Assembly: GCA_963812885.1 (NCBI GenBank)
Contig: CAWEWZ010000009.1
Span: 207,053-271,052, forward strand
From: Bog-756 sp963812885
GTDB lineage: Bacteria; Actinomycetota; Acidimicrobiia; Acidimicrobiales; RAAP-2
Direction of reading: 5' to 3'
Length of the DNA: 64,000 bases
The notes beneath the pieces were generated by a model. The model saw only the letters and a list, made by a program, of their open reading frames with translations, was not told where the DNA came from and did not search any database. The number at the start of each line of letters is the position of its first letter. Within the stretch, counting starts at the first letter, position 1. Of this stretch, positions 49,612-57,864 are shown piece after piece. Both the position numbers and the translations under genes were made by a program.

Positions 49612-50535
49612 TCAGTTCACCAGCCGCTCGGGATGACGGGCCTCGACCATGCGGCGCATGCCGTCCCGCCAATCCACGGTGGTCGTCCCGACCAGCTGGT
49701 GCATCCTGGTCAGGTCGATCTGGACGCTGTCGATGGTGTCCCGGGTGGGGGAGAAGCGCACCGGCGTCCCGGTGACCTCGGCCAGGAATCCGCACCATTC
49801 CTCGATGCTGACGGCCTGGTCGCCGCCCCAGTTGACGGTGGTCGCCGGCGTGGTGGCGGCCGCCAACAGGCCCGGGACCATGGCGATGATGTCGTCCTCG
49901 TGGAGCGGGTGGTAGACGCTGGGAGCATCGACGTGCACGGGGATGTCGACGCCGTTCAGCATCATCTCGAGGTGGATGGCCGGCCATCCCCCCCGGTCTC
50001 CGTAGGGCACCGACAGCCGGGCCACCGTGGTGGGGAGGTCGTGGCGGACCGCCGCCCACCGGGCCGTGGCCTCAGCGGCGATCTTGGAGATGCTGTACGT
50101 GCGCAGGAACGGCCATACCCCGTGGTTGTCGCCGAGCTCGTCCTCCTCCTTGAAGACGTGGTGGCCGAGCGGCTTGTAGACACCGGTGGTGGAGCAGTGG
50201 ACGAACGCCGCCGCGTTCTGGTGGTGTTCCATCAACCAGGCCAACCCGCCGCTGTTGGCCTGAAGATCGCGGTCCCAGTCGTTGGTCTTCGAGACGGCGA
50301 AGTTGACCACGTAGTCGGCGTCGGCGGGCAGCCCGCCCACGTCCCCGGACAGAAGGTCGATGGGAACACAGGTCACGCCCGCATCCTCGAGCCTCCGCCG
50401 GGCGGCTTCGTCCCTGAACCGGGCTCCCCCGATCACCCGGTTCTCCTTGGCCAGAGCCACCGCCACCGGCTCCGCCACCTGTCCGGTCACGCCGGTGACC
50501 ACGATGGTCTTGTCCCGAAGAGGTTCTGGCGGCAT
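49612..50535 (-). CDS. NAD-dependent epimerase/dehydratase-like (extended SDR) protein
   Basis: The 307-residue Rossmann protein has TIVVTGVTGQVAEPVAVALA (Gly-rich cofactor motif GxTGQxxxP), VHCSTTGVYKP, the catalytic pair in RTYSISKIAAEA (YxxxK), and a substrate domain with VNWGGDQAVSIEEWC. These fit an extended short-chain dehydrogenase acting on a nucleotide sugar or similar substrate. ATG 50535 follows AAGGAGCCCGCCC. Although it borders the glycan locus it is transcribed alone on the minus strand, so its role in that pathway is unproven. Confidence 0.82.
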   Translation of the reverse strand: MPPEPLRDKTIVVTGVTGQVAEPVAVALAKENRVIGGARFRDEAARRRLEDAGVTCVPIDLLSGDVGGLPADADYVVNFAVSKTNDWDRDLQANSGGLAWLMEHHQNAAAFVHCSTTGVYKPLGHHVFKEEDELGDNHGVWPFLRTYSISKIAAEATARWAAVRHDLPTTVARLSVPYGDRGGWPAIHLEMMLNGVDIPVHVDAPSVYHPLHEDDIIAMVPGLLAAATTPATTVNWGGDQAVSIEEWCGFLAEVTGTPVRFSPTRDTIDSVQIDLTRMHQLVGTTTVDWRDGMRRMVEARHPERLVN

Positions 50536-50847
50536 GGGCGGGCTCCTTCGCCTGATCGGCGGTTCAAAAGGGTGGGGAGGTCAGGAATGCTGCCGAGCGG
50601 GGGCTGGCGCCGGGTGATCCTAGCGCCGAGTCGGCGCCGCCGGCCGATGGCCGGCCCGGAGACCGGGTCACAGAAGCGCCGGTCGGCGACCCAGGAACTC
50701 GTCCGTCGATGTGGACATCGCCACCTTTGGTGCGCCATACTGTCTGTTCCGCCCGTTTTCGCCGGTAGGCCGCCTTTCCCCAGGTCACCGAGCTATGTCG
50801 TGCGGTTCGACCAGTAATCCCAACAAGTATTAGGAAGTGACGTTCCC
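50536..50847 (+). promoter_or_regulatory. upstream region of the whiB gene
   Basis: This 312-bp gap between the divergent SDR and whiB genes holds a possible promoter for whiB: TTCGAC near 50806 and TATTAG near 50828, then GGAAGTGACG before the ATG. The long leader is usual for whiB genes. Nothing else was recognised. Confidence 0.35.
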
Positions 50848-51078
50848 ATGATTGCCACCTGGCGCAAGCACGCAGCCTGCCGGGGCATCGATCCAGATGT
50901 GTTCTACCCGGTCTCCGATGAGGAGGCAGGTGAGGCAAAGTCGATCTGCGACCAGTGCGCAGTTCGAGAGTCCTGCCTCGAGCACGCGCTGGCCAATCGA
51001 GAGCGCGAAGGGGTCTGGGGCGGCACCACCGAGCGGGAACGGCGCCGCATCCACCGCCAGCGTCGCAAGTCGGCCTGA
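50848..51078 (+). CDS. WhiB-family iron-sulfur regulator
   Basis: The 76-residue protein has the four cluster-binding Cys residues at 11, 34, 37 and 43 (AACRG, ICDQCAVRESC) and the family turn GVWGGTTERERR (residues 55-66), followed by a basic C-terminus. WhiB proteins exist only in Actinomycetota and their phages. They bind a 4Fe-4S cluster and regulate development, redox response or secondary metabolism by contacting the sigma factor. The subfamily cannot be fixed from sequence alone. Confidence 0.95.
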   Translation: MIATWRKHAACRGIDPDVFYPVSDEEAGEAKSICDQCAVRESCLEHALANREREGVWGGTTERERRRIHRQRRKSA

Positions 51079-51133
51079 CCCGCTCCCGGTCCACGGGCCG
51101 CACGAGCCGAGTTGTCGAAGGACGGCGGCTCGC

Positions 51134-51713
51134 ATGACGGTTGTCGCCTCGGTCGCCGGTTCACGCCTTCGGCGTGAGTTGGTCGAGCATCGGGCCGCCG
51201 ATCCTCGCGAGAGCCTGTCCAGGGACATCATGCTGGTCGAGTTGGGCCGGCTCGACCGGCCCTTCGATCGGACCGCGGATCCGACCCATGTCACCGCCTC
51301 GGCCATCGTCGTCGGTGACCGAGGGGTGGTACTCCACCGGCACCGCCGCCTCCTTCGCTGGATGCAACCCGGTGGGCATCTCGATCCCGGTGAGACCCCG
51401 GCCCAGGCGGTGATCCGGGAGTGCGTCGAGGAGACGGGCCTGGAGGTGTCCCACCCGGCGTCTGGGCCGATGATGATCCACGTGGACGTGCACGAGGCCG
51501 CCGAGCACCACGTCCATCTGGACCTCCGCTACCTGGTATCGGCGCCGGACGAGGAACCCGTGCCCGAGCCCGGCGAGAGCCAGGACGTGGCATGGTTCAC
51601 CTGGGAGGACGCCGCTGCCATGCGCCGACGACGCACTGGTCGGGGCCCTCCGTTCGGCCTGCCGGATACTCGAGGATCCCGGATGGCGGGCGATCCGCGA
51701 CGAGGGAGAGTGA
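51134..51713 (+). CDS. Nudix hydrolase (C-terminal frame break as read)
   Basis: The Nudix box is complete in GHLDPGETPAQAVIRECVEE followed by TGL (G, 5 residues, E, 7 residues, REUxEExGU). VLHRHRRLLRWMQPGGHLD is typical of the actinobacterial ADP-ribose/NTP hydrolase subgroup. The frame as read continues to 51748. From about 51625, however, a one-base shift gives DDALVGALRSACRILEDPGW and a stop at 51711-51713, leaving 10 bp before the next ATG. The start at ATG 51134 is well placed. It probably cleaves a nucleotide diphosphate derivative. Confidence 0.85.
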
Positions 51714-51723
51714 GAGGAGACCG

Positions 51724-52440
51724 ATGGCCGAACCCTTCGACACCCTGATGGTGGTCCAGGACCACGACATCACCATCGACCAGCTGCGCCACCGCATCGA
51801 CTCGCTGCCCGAGCGCTCCCAGCTGGCCGAGGTGAGGAAGCGCCAAGGCGTGCTGGGCGCGGCCATGTCCGAGGTCGCGGCGCAGGTGGACGACCTCACC
51901 GAGCGCCAGCGCCGGCTGGAGGAGCAGATCGCCGCCGCCGCCACCCGACGGCACGAGATCGAATCGAGGATGCAGACCGGCGAGGTCTCGGCCTCCCGCG
52001 ACCTCCAGGCCATGGACCGGGAGGTGCACCAGCTGGCCTCACGACAGGAGCAATTCGAGGAGGACGAGATCGCATTGCTCGAGGAGGAAGAGCCGCTGGA
52101 CACTGCCCTGGCCGCCCAGCAGGCCGAGTCCACCTCGCTGGCCACCGAAGCGGCCCGGCTCGAGGTCGCTATCGCCGAAGCCGAGAAGGACATCACCGTG
52201 GCCATCGCCGGTGAAGAGGCAGCTCGGGCCGGGAGCGCCGCCGGCCTGCCCGCCGATCTGGCCGCCCGGTACGACGTCCTGCGGGCGCGCCTCGGCGGGG
52301 TGGGTGCGGCCCGGCTGGTGGGGGACCGGTGTGACGGCTGCCACCTCACCCTGTCCTCGGTCGAGACCGAGCGTATCCGGCGGCTGCCGCCCGATGAGTT
52401 CGCCACCTGCCCCCAGTGCGACCGCATCCTGGTTCATTGA
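51724..52440 (+). CDS. coiled-coil C4 zinc-ribbon protein
   Basis: The 238-residue protein consists of a long antiparallel coiled coil (about residues 20-180, for example VDDLTERQRRLEEQIAAAAT) and a C-terminal zinc ribbon with CDGC and CPQC. This is the CT398/HNR-type fold found across bacteria, of unclear function and often next to nucleases or phosphatases. ATG 51724 follows GAGAGGAGACC. The next gene overlaps its stop by 4 bp. Confidence 0.9.
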   Translation: MAEPFDTLMVVQDHDITIDQLRHRIDSLPERSQLAEVRKRQGVLGAAMSEVAAQVDDLTERQRRLEEQIAAAATRRHEIESRMQTGEVSASRDLQAMDREVHQLASRQEQFEEDEIALLEEEEPLDTALAAQQAESTSLATEAARLEVAIAEAEKDITVAIAGEEAARAGSAAGLPADLAARYDVLRARLGGVGAARLVGDRCDGCHLTLSSVETERIRRLPPDEFATCPQCDRILVH

Positions 52441-53075
52441 GCCGAGCCCGGACCACCCCGACGGGGTCCGACGGTCCGGTGCTGATCCTGGTCCGCCACG
52501 GTGAGTCGACCGGCAACGCCGACGGGTTGCTGGTGGGACGGATCGACGCGCCCCTCACCGAGCGAGGTCAGACCCAGGCCCGTGCCCTTGCCCCCTGGGT
52601 GGCCGGGGCGACGCGGTTGATCTCCAGTCCACTGTCCAGGGCCCGGGCCACCGCCGAGGCGTTGGCCACCGGCCTCCCCGTCGAGATCGACGATCGATGG
52701 GTCGAGGTCGACTACGGCGAGTTCGACGGACGCCCCCTCGGGTCGGTGCCTTCCGAATTGTGGTCCCGGTGGAGGTCGGATCCGGACTTCCGGCCACCCG
52801 GTGGTGAGACGCTGGCCGAAACCGGGGCACGGGTCCGCTCCGCCTGCGACGAGTTGTTCGCCACCGAGGGCGAAGGGGCCCGCAACCGGGGGCCGGTGGT
52901 GGTGGTCAGCCATGTCTCGCCGATCAAAGCGGCGACGTGCTGGGCCCTCGGCCTCGCTGACCAGGGTGCCTGGCGCCTCTACCTGGCCACGGCGTCGATG
53001 ACCCGGATCGGCTGGGGTGCGGACGGACCGGTACTCAACCGGTTCAACGAGACTCCGTGGTCGGAGCCGGACTGA
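52437..53075 (+). CDS. histidine-phosphatase-superfamily protein
   Basis: The phosphohistidine motif LVRHGEST (RHG at residues 20-22), ISSPLSRARATAEAL, WVEVDYGEFDGR and VVSHVSPIKAA (second His) show a branch-1 histidine phosphatase of the phosphoglycerate mutase/CobC type. A TTG at 52437 overlaps the zinc-ribbon gene stop (TTGA) and is taken as the start; a GTG at 52416 is also in frame. In many actinobacteria an RNase H domain is fused before such a phosphatase and sits next to the zinc-ribbon gene, but no RNase H part is present here. The substrate is unknown. Confidence 0.85.
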   Translation: MSRARTTPTGSDGPVLILVRHGESTGNADGLLVGRIDAPLTERGQTQARALAPWVAGATRLISSPLSRARATAEALATGLPVEIDDRWVEVDYGEFDGRPLGSVPSELWSRWRSDPDFRPPGGETLAETGARVRSACDELFATEGEGARNRGPVVVVSHVSPIKAATCWALGLADQGAWRLYLATASMTRIGWGADGPVLNRFNETPWSEPD

Positions 53076-53137
53076 CCGGCGCTGGCTGACGCCGCGGTCG
53101 GGTTCGAGCCGCCGGCCAAACCGGATCCCCAGCCGGT

Positions 53138-53779
53138 TCACCCCAGGAGATGGATGAGGGCGGAGACCATGAGGCCCTCGGATGCGTCTGCCGAGTACCC
53201 GGCGTACGTTCGGAGCGCCTCCCAGCTCAGCCAGTCGGCGGCCACAACCAGTGTCTCGAGGAGCACCGGGCCGGCGGATCCGCGGATCGAGATCTCGGGT
53301 TGGAGCGTCACCGCGACCTGCCGACGCAGCAGTGACCGCATCTCGCTGAGCACCTCGTAGGCGAACGGCGAGCCGAGCGATCTCGAGTACCCCATCCTGA
53401 GCACCGGCGCGATGGCTTCGAACAACTGCCGGCGCTGGCGGCACGTGGCCCGGACCCGCACCTCCACCGGGCCGTTGGCCGGCAGGATGGCGATGAGCGA
53501 TCGATGGCGCAGGAACTGACGGGTGACCGCATGCCGGAACAACACCTCGAGCTCACCGAAATGGTTGAAGATCATGCGCACCGATATGCCGGCGTGACCG
53601 GCGATCTCCGCACTGGTCGGTTGGGGATTGCCGGCGTCGATCAGTTCGATGGTGGCGTCGATGATCTGGAGTCGGGTGCGTTCCCCTCGCAGCAACCGGC
53701 CGTCGGTCGGAGCGCCGGACCGGTTCACCCAGATGCGCGCCTTCGGTCCCCTGCTTCCCTCGCCGCCTCTATCCCCCAA
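53138..53779 (-). CDS. TetR-family transcriptional regulator
   Basis: 213 residues; TetR HTH (RTRLQIIDATIELIDAGNPQ, PTSAEIAGHAGISVRMIFNH, then FGELEVLFRHAV). The C-terminal domain is helical and unassigned. It lies downstream of, and on the same strand as, the amidohydrolase/alcohol dehydrogenase/monooxygenase genes and is a candidate regulator of them. No operator was identified. Confidence 0.88.
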   Translation of the reverse strand: MGDRGGEGSRGPKARIWVNRSGAPTDGRLLRGERTRLQIIDATIELIDAGNPQPTSAEIAGHAGISVRMIFNHFGELEVLFRHAVTRQFLRHRSLIAILPANGPVEVRVRATCRQRRQLFEAIAPVLRMGYSRSLGSPFAYEVLSEMRSLLRRQVAVTLQPEISIRGSAGPVLLETLVVAADWLSWEALRTYAGYSADASEGLMVSALIHLLG

Positions 53780-53930
53780 TGCCCATGCCGATGCCCTTCA
53801 CCGGGTCAGCCTAAGGAGACCGCACCCTGGTCGACCCGGCTCGTCCCCGAAACCCGGAGTCCGACGCCTGGGGTGTGGTCCGCCGGTGTCGGAGGGTGGG
53901 ATTCGGTGCAGAACCAGAGGGTGCGACTGC

Positions 53931-55184
53931 TCAGGTGGAAACGGTTGCCACCAGGTCGTCCTTTACCATCTGGCCGCCCTTGATGATGGCCAACAGATTG
54001 GTCCGGTCCTGGAGGACGGTGACGTCGGCGAGCGGATCGCCGTCGACCACGAGAAGGTCGGCCAGTTTCCCCACCTCGACCGTTCCGAGCTCGTCGGCCC
54101 GGCCCATCAGTTCGGCGCCGTGCTTGGTGGCCCACCGGATCACGTCCAAGGAGGGGATGCCGATCTCCCCGACGTAGTAGGCAAGCTCCTCGGCATAGGA
54201 GCCGTGTGGGAAGAAGATGGCACCGTAGTCATCGCCGAGAACGAGGCACATTCCGGCCGCATTGGCTTTGGGGAGCACTTCGGCCATGGCATCGATGTCC
54301 GACTTCATCGAGTCGGTGAACCCGAGTGCCGACCCGCCCATCGAGGCCAGGAAGCGGGCCGGGAACATCATCGACGGCACCACCGGCGTTCCGCTGTCGA
54401 TGATCCGGTCCATGCACTCGTGGTCCATGCCGTCACCATGGTCGATGACGTCGATGTCGAGATCGAGGGCCATCAGGATCGCCTCACGGTTGGCGATGTG
54501 GCCCCTCACCCTGGCACCGCGAAGATGAGCGGCCTCGATCCCTGCGGCCATCTCCTCCCGGGTCATTTCGATCTGCTCCCGGGGGCCGATCGTCCCGTGA
54601 CCGCCGGTCACGAACATCTTGATGAACTCGGCGCCCTCTTTGATCTCGGCCCGGACCGAACGCCGGAACCCGTCGGGCCCGTCACTGGGCCGGATGGCGC
54701 CGAGGGCTCCGACCTCCCAGTGCGGGGGGTAGCTCCGGTCCCCGGCGTGCCCGGTCGTGCTGATGTCTCTGCTGCAGGGCACGAGCCGCGGCCCAGGGAT
54801 GAGTCCCCGATCGATGGCTACCTTCATCGATGCGTCGATGGCAAAGGGTGCGCCGGCCGACACCGCGCTGGTGAATCCGCTGTTGACCAGTAGCTCGAGG
54901 CTGTTCACGGCCCGCACCGCCTGGAGGGCCATCGGCTCCTCCAGACCAAAGGGAGCAGGGACGGCACCGAGGTTGTGGTACGTGGCGTGAAAATGGCAGT
55001 TGACCATGCCCGGCATCACCGTTCGGCCGCCCAGATCGACCAGCGTGTCGTCGGGGGCGCGGTCGCCGAAGCGGCCGGGGCCGACCGCGCTGATCCGGTC
55101 GCCATCCACCACCACGTGGCGACCGGTGACCGGCGGGTGGTCGCCGTCCAGCACGGTGGCGTTCTCCATGACGAGTCGGGTCAT
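53931..55184 (-). CDS. amidohydrolase-family metal-dependent hydrolase
   Basis: The 417-residue TIM-barrel hydrolase has metal ligands MVNCHFHATYH (HxH, residues 64-66), a likely carboxylated-Lys region EFIKMFVTGGHGTIGP, and RGHIANREA and DVIDHGDGMD in later strands. The N-terminal beta-sandwich (LVMENATVLDGDHPPVTGRH) and the C-terminal KLADLLVVDGDPLADVTVLQ are those of imidazolonepropionase/prolidase-like amidohydrolases. It follows the alcohol dehydrogenase gene on the same strand and is probably part of a catabolic operon. The substrate is unknown. Confidence 0.88.
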   Translation of the reverse strand: MTRLVMENATVLDGDHPPVTGRHVVVDGDRISAVGPGRFGDRAPDDTLVDLGGRTVMPGMVNCHFHATYHNLGAVPAPFGLEEPMALQAVRAVNSLELLVNSGFTSAVSAGAPFAIDASMKVAIDRGLIPGPRLVPCSRDISTTGHAGDRSYPPHWEVGALGAIRPSDGPDGFRRSVRAEIKEGAEFIKMFVTGGHGTIGPREQIEMTREEMAAGIEAAHLRGARVRGHIANREAILMALDLDIDVIDHGDGMDHECMDRIIDSGTPVVPSMMFPARFLASMGGSALGFTDSMKSDIDAMAEVLPKANAAGMCLVLGDDYGAIFFPHGSYAEELAYYVGEIGIPSLDVIRWATKHGAELMGRADELGTVEVGKLADLLVVDGDPLADVTVLQDRTNLLAIIKGGQMVKDDLVATVST

Positions 55185-55217
55185 GACGTCCTCATCCGCG
55201 GGGCTCGGGTCGGTCGC

Positions 55218-56150
55218 TCACGGATGGACGGCCACCTTGATGGCTCCCGAGCTGCGGTCGCCGGCCACCCGAAAGGCCTCGGCGGCATCATCGAGGTCGA
55301 AATGGTGGGTGATGACCGCCTCGGGCAGGTCCGGCGTCGCCGCCAGCATCCTGGCCGCCTCCTCGAACTCGGACACCCCGTGGTGGTGGCCGTAGGTGAA
55401 GGCCGGCAGGAGGGTCACCTCTTTCAGCTGGAATTGCATGGCCAAACCGACCGGCTCCCAAAACGTGCTGATGACGCCGATCGTGCCGCCCGGGCGAACC
55501 AGCTCGAAGGCCTTGTCCATCGACTGCTGGGTGCCGGCGGCTTCGATCACGATGTCGTAGTCGCCGGGGACGGCGGTGGCCGCCCCCAGCCGTTCACCGG
55601 CTTCGATCCGCCGGGAGTGTCGGGCCACCAGATCGACGTCGGCACCCAGGGCACGGGCGGCGGCGATGGAGCACAAACCGATCGGTCCGGCTCCGATGAC
55701 CAGCACCCGGGTCCCGGGCTCCACGCCGGACCGGTTGATGCCGTGGAGGGCCACCGCCAGTGGCTCGACCAGGCAGGCGTGCTCGACAGCCAGGTCCGTC
55801 GGGAGTTCCCTGGCGCAGGACGGGTCCACCCACACCTCGTCGGCCAATCCGCCGTCGAGGCTGATCCCGTACATCGCGCCGAGGGCGGCGGAACATTGCT
55901 GCTCGGCACCGGCGAGGCAGCGCTCGCAGCGACCGCAGCGCACGACGGGCAGGACCGCCACGGGCGTGCCGTCGTCGAGACGGCCGGAGAATTCGTGGCC
56001 GAGGGTGACCGCCGACGGACCGAAGGAGACCAGGTGGAGATCGGACCCACAGATCCCGGAACTGACCACCGATACCCGGACGCCACCGCCCGGCTCGGCA
56101 TCGGTGGTCACCACCCGGATCCCGTCGTCGGTGCATCGGACCCCCCGCAT
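55218..56150 (-). CDS. zinc-dependent alcohol dehydrogenase (MDR family)
   Basis: Medium-chain dehydrogenase, 310 residues. Catalytic zinc ligands are Cys34 (SGICGSDLH) and His52/Glu53 (TLGHEFSG). The structural zinc lobe has Cys72, 75, 78 and 86 (CGRCERCLAGAEQQC). The NAD(P) motif is VLVIGAGPIGLCSIAAARAL. The protein is slightly short for the family because the N-terminus is trimmed. The open frame continues to 56528 upstream, but ATG 56150 is the natural start. It oxidises an alcohol or reduces an aldehyde or ketone, probably in the pathway shared with the adjacent amidohydrolase and monooxygenase. Confidence 0.9.
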   Translation of the reverse strand: MRGVRCTDDGIRVVTTDAEPGGGVRVSVVSSGICGSDLHLVSFGPSAVTLGHEFSGRLDDGTPVAVLPVVRCGRCERCLAGAEQQCSAALGAMYGISLDGGLADEVWVDPSCARELPTDLAVEHACLVEPLAVALHGINRSGVEPGTRVLVIGAGPIGLCSIAAARALGADVDLVARHSRRIEAGERLGAATAVPGDYDIVIEAAGTQQSMDKAFELVRPGGTIGVISTFWEPVGLAMQFQLKEVTLLPAFTYGHHHGVSEFEEAARMLAATPDLPEAVITHHFDLDDAAEAFRVAGDRSSGAIKVAVHP

Positions 56151-56155
56151 CGGGC

Positions 56156-56554
56156 CTACGTTCCTCCGACCGGGGTCCGTTCGGCGACGGCCAGGACGTG
56201 GGCGTCGGCGCCGACGATCCGAGAGACGTGCTCGGACATGAACTCGTGTTCGTAGGGCTGGGCCTGGTGGGCGGCGAAGGCCTCCTCCGACTCCCAGCAC
56301 TCGAAGAAGCGGAACCGGGAAGGCTGCTCGACATCCTCGGACCACCAGTACTCGACGCAACCCCGATCCTGCCGGCTCCGGGCGGCCACCGCTTGCAAGG
56401 CGGCGATGGTCTCCTCCCTCTGGTGGGGTGGGAAATCGAGAAAGCCGGTGAGTGCATGCAAGGAATACCCCAATCGATCTGCAGCCGGAATGCGGGCTGA
56501 CCCATCTCGAACCAGGCGACGTCGCCACGCATGTCGGCGGGCGAAACTTAACAT
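56156..56554 (-). CDS. antibiotic biosynthesis monooxygenase (ABM)-like protein
   Basis: A ferredoxin-like ABM domain: REETIAALQAVAARSRQDRG, CVEYWWSEDVEQPSRFRFFE and CWESEEAFAAHQAQPYEHEF are the standard strands and helix. Such small dimeric enzymes are quinol monooxygenases or related detoxification proteins. The start is unclear: the longest frame begins at 56554, while a TTG near 56461 begins the conserved domain. It is separated by 5 bp from the alcohol dehydrogenase start and is the first gene of the minus-strand catabolic group. Confidence 0.75.
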   Translation of the reverse strand: MLSFARRHAWRRRLVRDGSARIPAADRLGYSLHALTGFLDFPPHQREETIAALQAVAARSRQDRGCVEYWWSEDVEQPSRFRFFECWESEEAFAAHQAQPYEHEFMSEHVSRIVGADAHVLAVAERTPVGGT

Positions 56555-56605
56555 CCGGCCGACGGCAAGGGAAGAACGAGGAGTGGTCCTGGCGGCCCGG
56601 TGCCC

Positions 56606-56779
56606 CTACAGCCTGATGGAGCGGAGGAGGTGATTCGTCAGCCCGTTGGTGGTGCGGTACACCTTTCTCCGGGCCACCCGTCGGGCGTAGGAACCCGGCC
56701 CCCGGCTTGCCGCCTGGACGTTGCCCAGATCACGGGCGGCCCGGTAGAGCTGCGATCTGAGGGAACTCCGTCTGGCCAT
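56606..56779 (-). CDS. small basic conserved protein
   Basis: Fifty-seven residues, strongly basic: SLRSQLYRAARDLGNVQAAS, RGPGSYARRVARRKVYRTTN and a C-terminal NHLLRSIRL. Short proteins of this form recur in actinobacterial genomes and actinophages; their function is unknown. ATG 56779 follows GGGAGGCAGGTCG, an excellent ribosome-binding site, which sets the start against a longer open frame to 56872. Confidence 0.6.
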   Translation of the reverse strand: MARRSSLRSQLYRAARDLGNVQAASRGPGSYARRVARRKVYRTTNGLTNHLLRSIRL

Positions 56780-56921
56780 CGACCTGCCTCCCGCGCTCTC
56801 GCTCACCGTGGTGGCCGCAGAGTCAGTGCTTACCACGAGTCGCCCGATCCAGGCCGGGTCGGCCGTGGGCACGCTGGAGCGGTGGTCCCTGGTTCGCGGG
56901 GGGTGGTACTACCGTGGCGCC

Positions 56922-57863
56922 ATGGCCGCGTTCGGCGTTCAACTGCCCCATTTCTCCGGGTTCGACCCGGCCGACCTGTTCGAGCACGTCGCCGATCTGG
57001 CCACGGCCGCCGAGACGTCAGGTTTCGATTCGCTGTGGGTCATGGACCACTTCTTCCAGCTCCCGCCCCTCGGAGGTCCCGACGAGCCGATGCTCGAGGC
57101 GTACACCCTGCTCGGAGCGTTGGCGGCCCGGACCCGGCGCATTCAACTGGGCACGCTCGTCACCGGGGTGACCTACCGCAACCCGGGCATCCTGGCCAAG
57201 ATCGTCACGACACTGGATGTCATCTCCAGGGGCCGGGCCATCCTCGGGATCGGAGGGGCCTGGTACGACGTCGAACATCGCGGACTCGGTGTCGACTATC
57301 CGAGCGACAGGGTACGCCTGGACATGCTCACCGAGGCCGTCCAGATCTGCCGGTCCATGTTCACCGGTGACGATGTGAGCTTCGACGGCGACCACTACCG
57401 GTTGGACCATGCCCGCAACCTTCCCCGGCCGGTTCAACCGGGTGGACCGAAGATCCTGATCGGTGGGGGCGGCGAGAAGCGGACCCTTCGTCTGGTGGCC
57501 CTGTACGCCGACAAATGCAATGTGACCGGCGACGTCGGCACATTGGCCCGCAAGATCGAGGTCCTCCACCGTCATTGCGCCGAGGTCGGGCGCGATCCGG
57601 CCGAGATCGATGTGACCTGGATGGCACCGCTGATCTTGACCACGTCCGACCAGAACACCGCCGAAGTCCGCCAGATGGTGGAGGCCAGTAGTTCGCCCGA
57701 GGAGGTGGCGGCGTTCCTCATCGGCCAGCCGCACGAGATCCCCGATCAGGTGGCCGGTCACCTCAGGGCCGGCGCCGACGAGGTGATCTTCAGCTTCGCC
57801 TTCGCCGATGCAGCAGGAATAGCCGCTGTCGGCGAGTCCCTCGGGCTCGCCGACGCCCGGTGA
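56922..57863 (+). CDS. LLM-class F420-dependent oxidoreductase
   Basis: Luciferase-like TIM barrel, 313 residues: GVQLPHFSGFDPADLFEHVA, GFDSLWVMDHFFQLPPLGG, RRIQLGTLVTGVTYRNPGIL, AKIVTTLDVISRGRAILGIG and GPKILIGGGGEKRTL. These match the probable F420-dependent subgroup (TIGR03560-like). ATG 56922 lies just after TACTAC (56907-56912), so the mRNA may be nearly leaderless. The TetR-like gene follows with its start 2 bases after the stop, so they are co-transcribed. The substrate is unknown. Confidence 0.88.
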   Translation: MAAFGVQLPHFSGFDPADLFEHVADLATAAETSGFDSLWVMDHFFQLPPLGGPDEPMLEAYTLLGALAARTRRIQLGTLVTGVTYRNPGILAKIVTTLDVISRGRAILGIGGAWYDVEHRGLGVDYPSDRVRLDMLTEAVQICRSMFTGDDVSFDGDHYRLDHARNLPRPVQPGGPKILIGGGGEKRTLRLVALYADKCNVTGDVGTLARKIEVLHRHCAEVGRDPAEIDVTWMAPLILTTSDQNTAEVRQMVEASSSPEEVAAFLIGQPHEIPDQVAGHLRAGADEVIFSFAFADAAGIAAVGESLGLADAR

Positions 57864-57864
57864 C

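Noticed and set aside
54975..56255. 426-codon plus-strand frame across the amidohydrolase and dehydrogenase genes
   Set aside because: It spans the opposite side of two well-supported genes and shows no domain.
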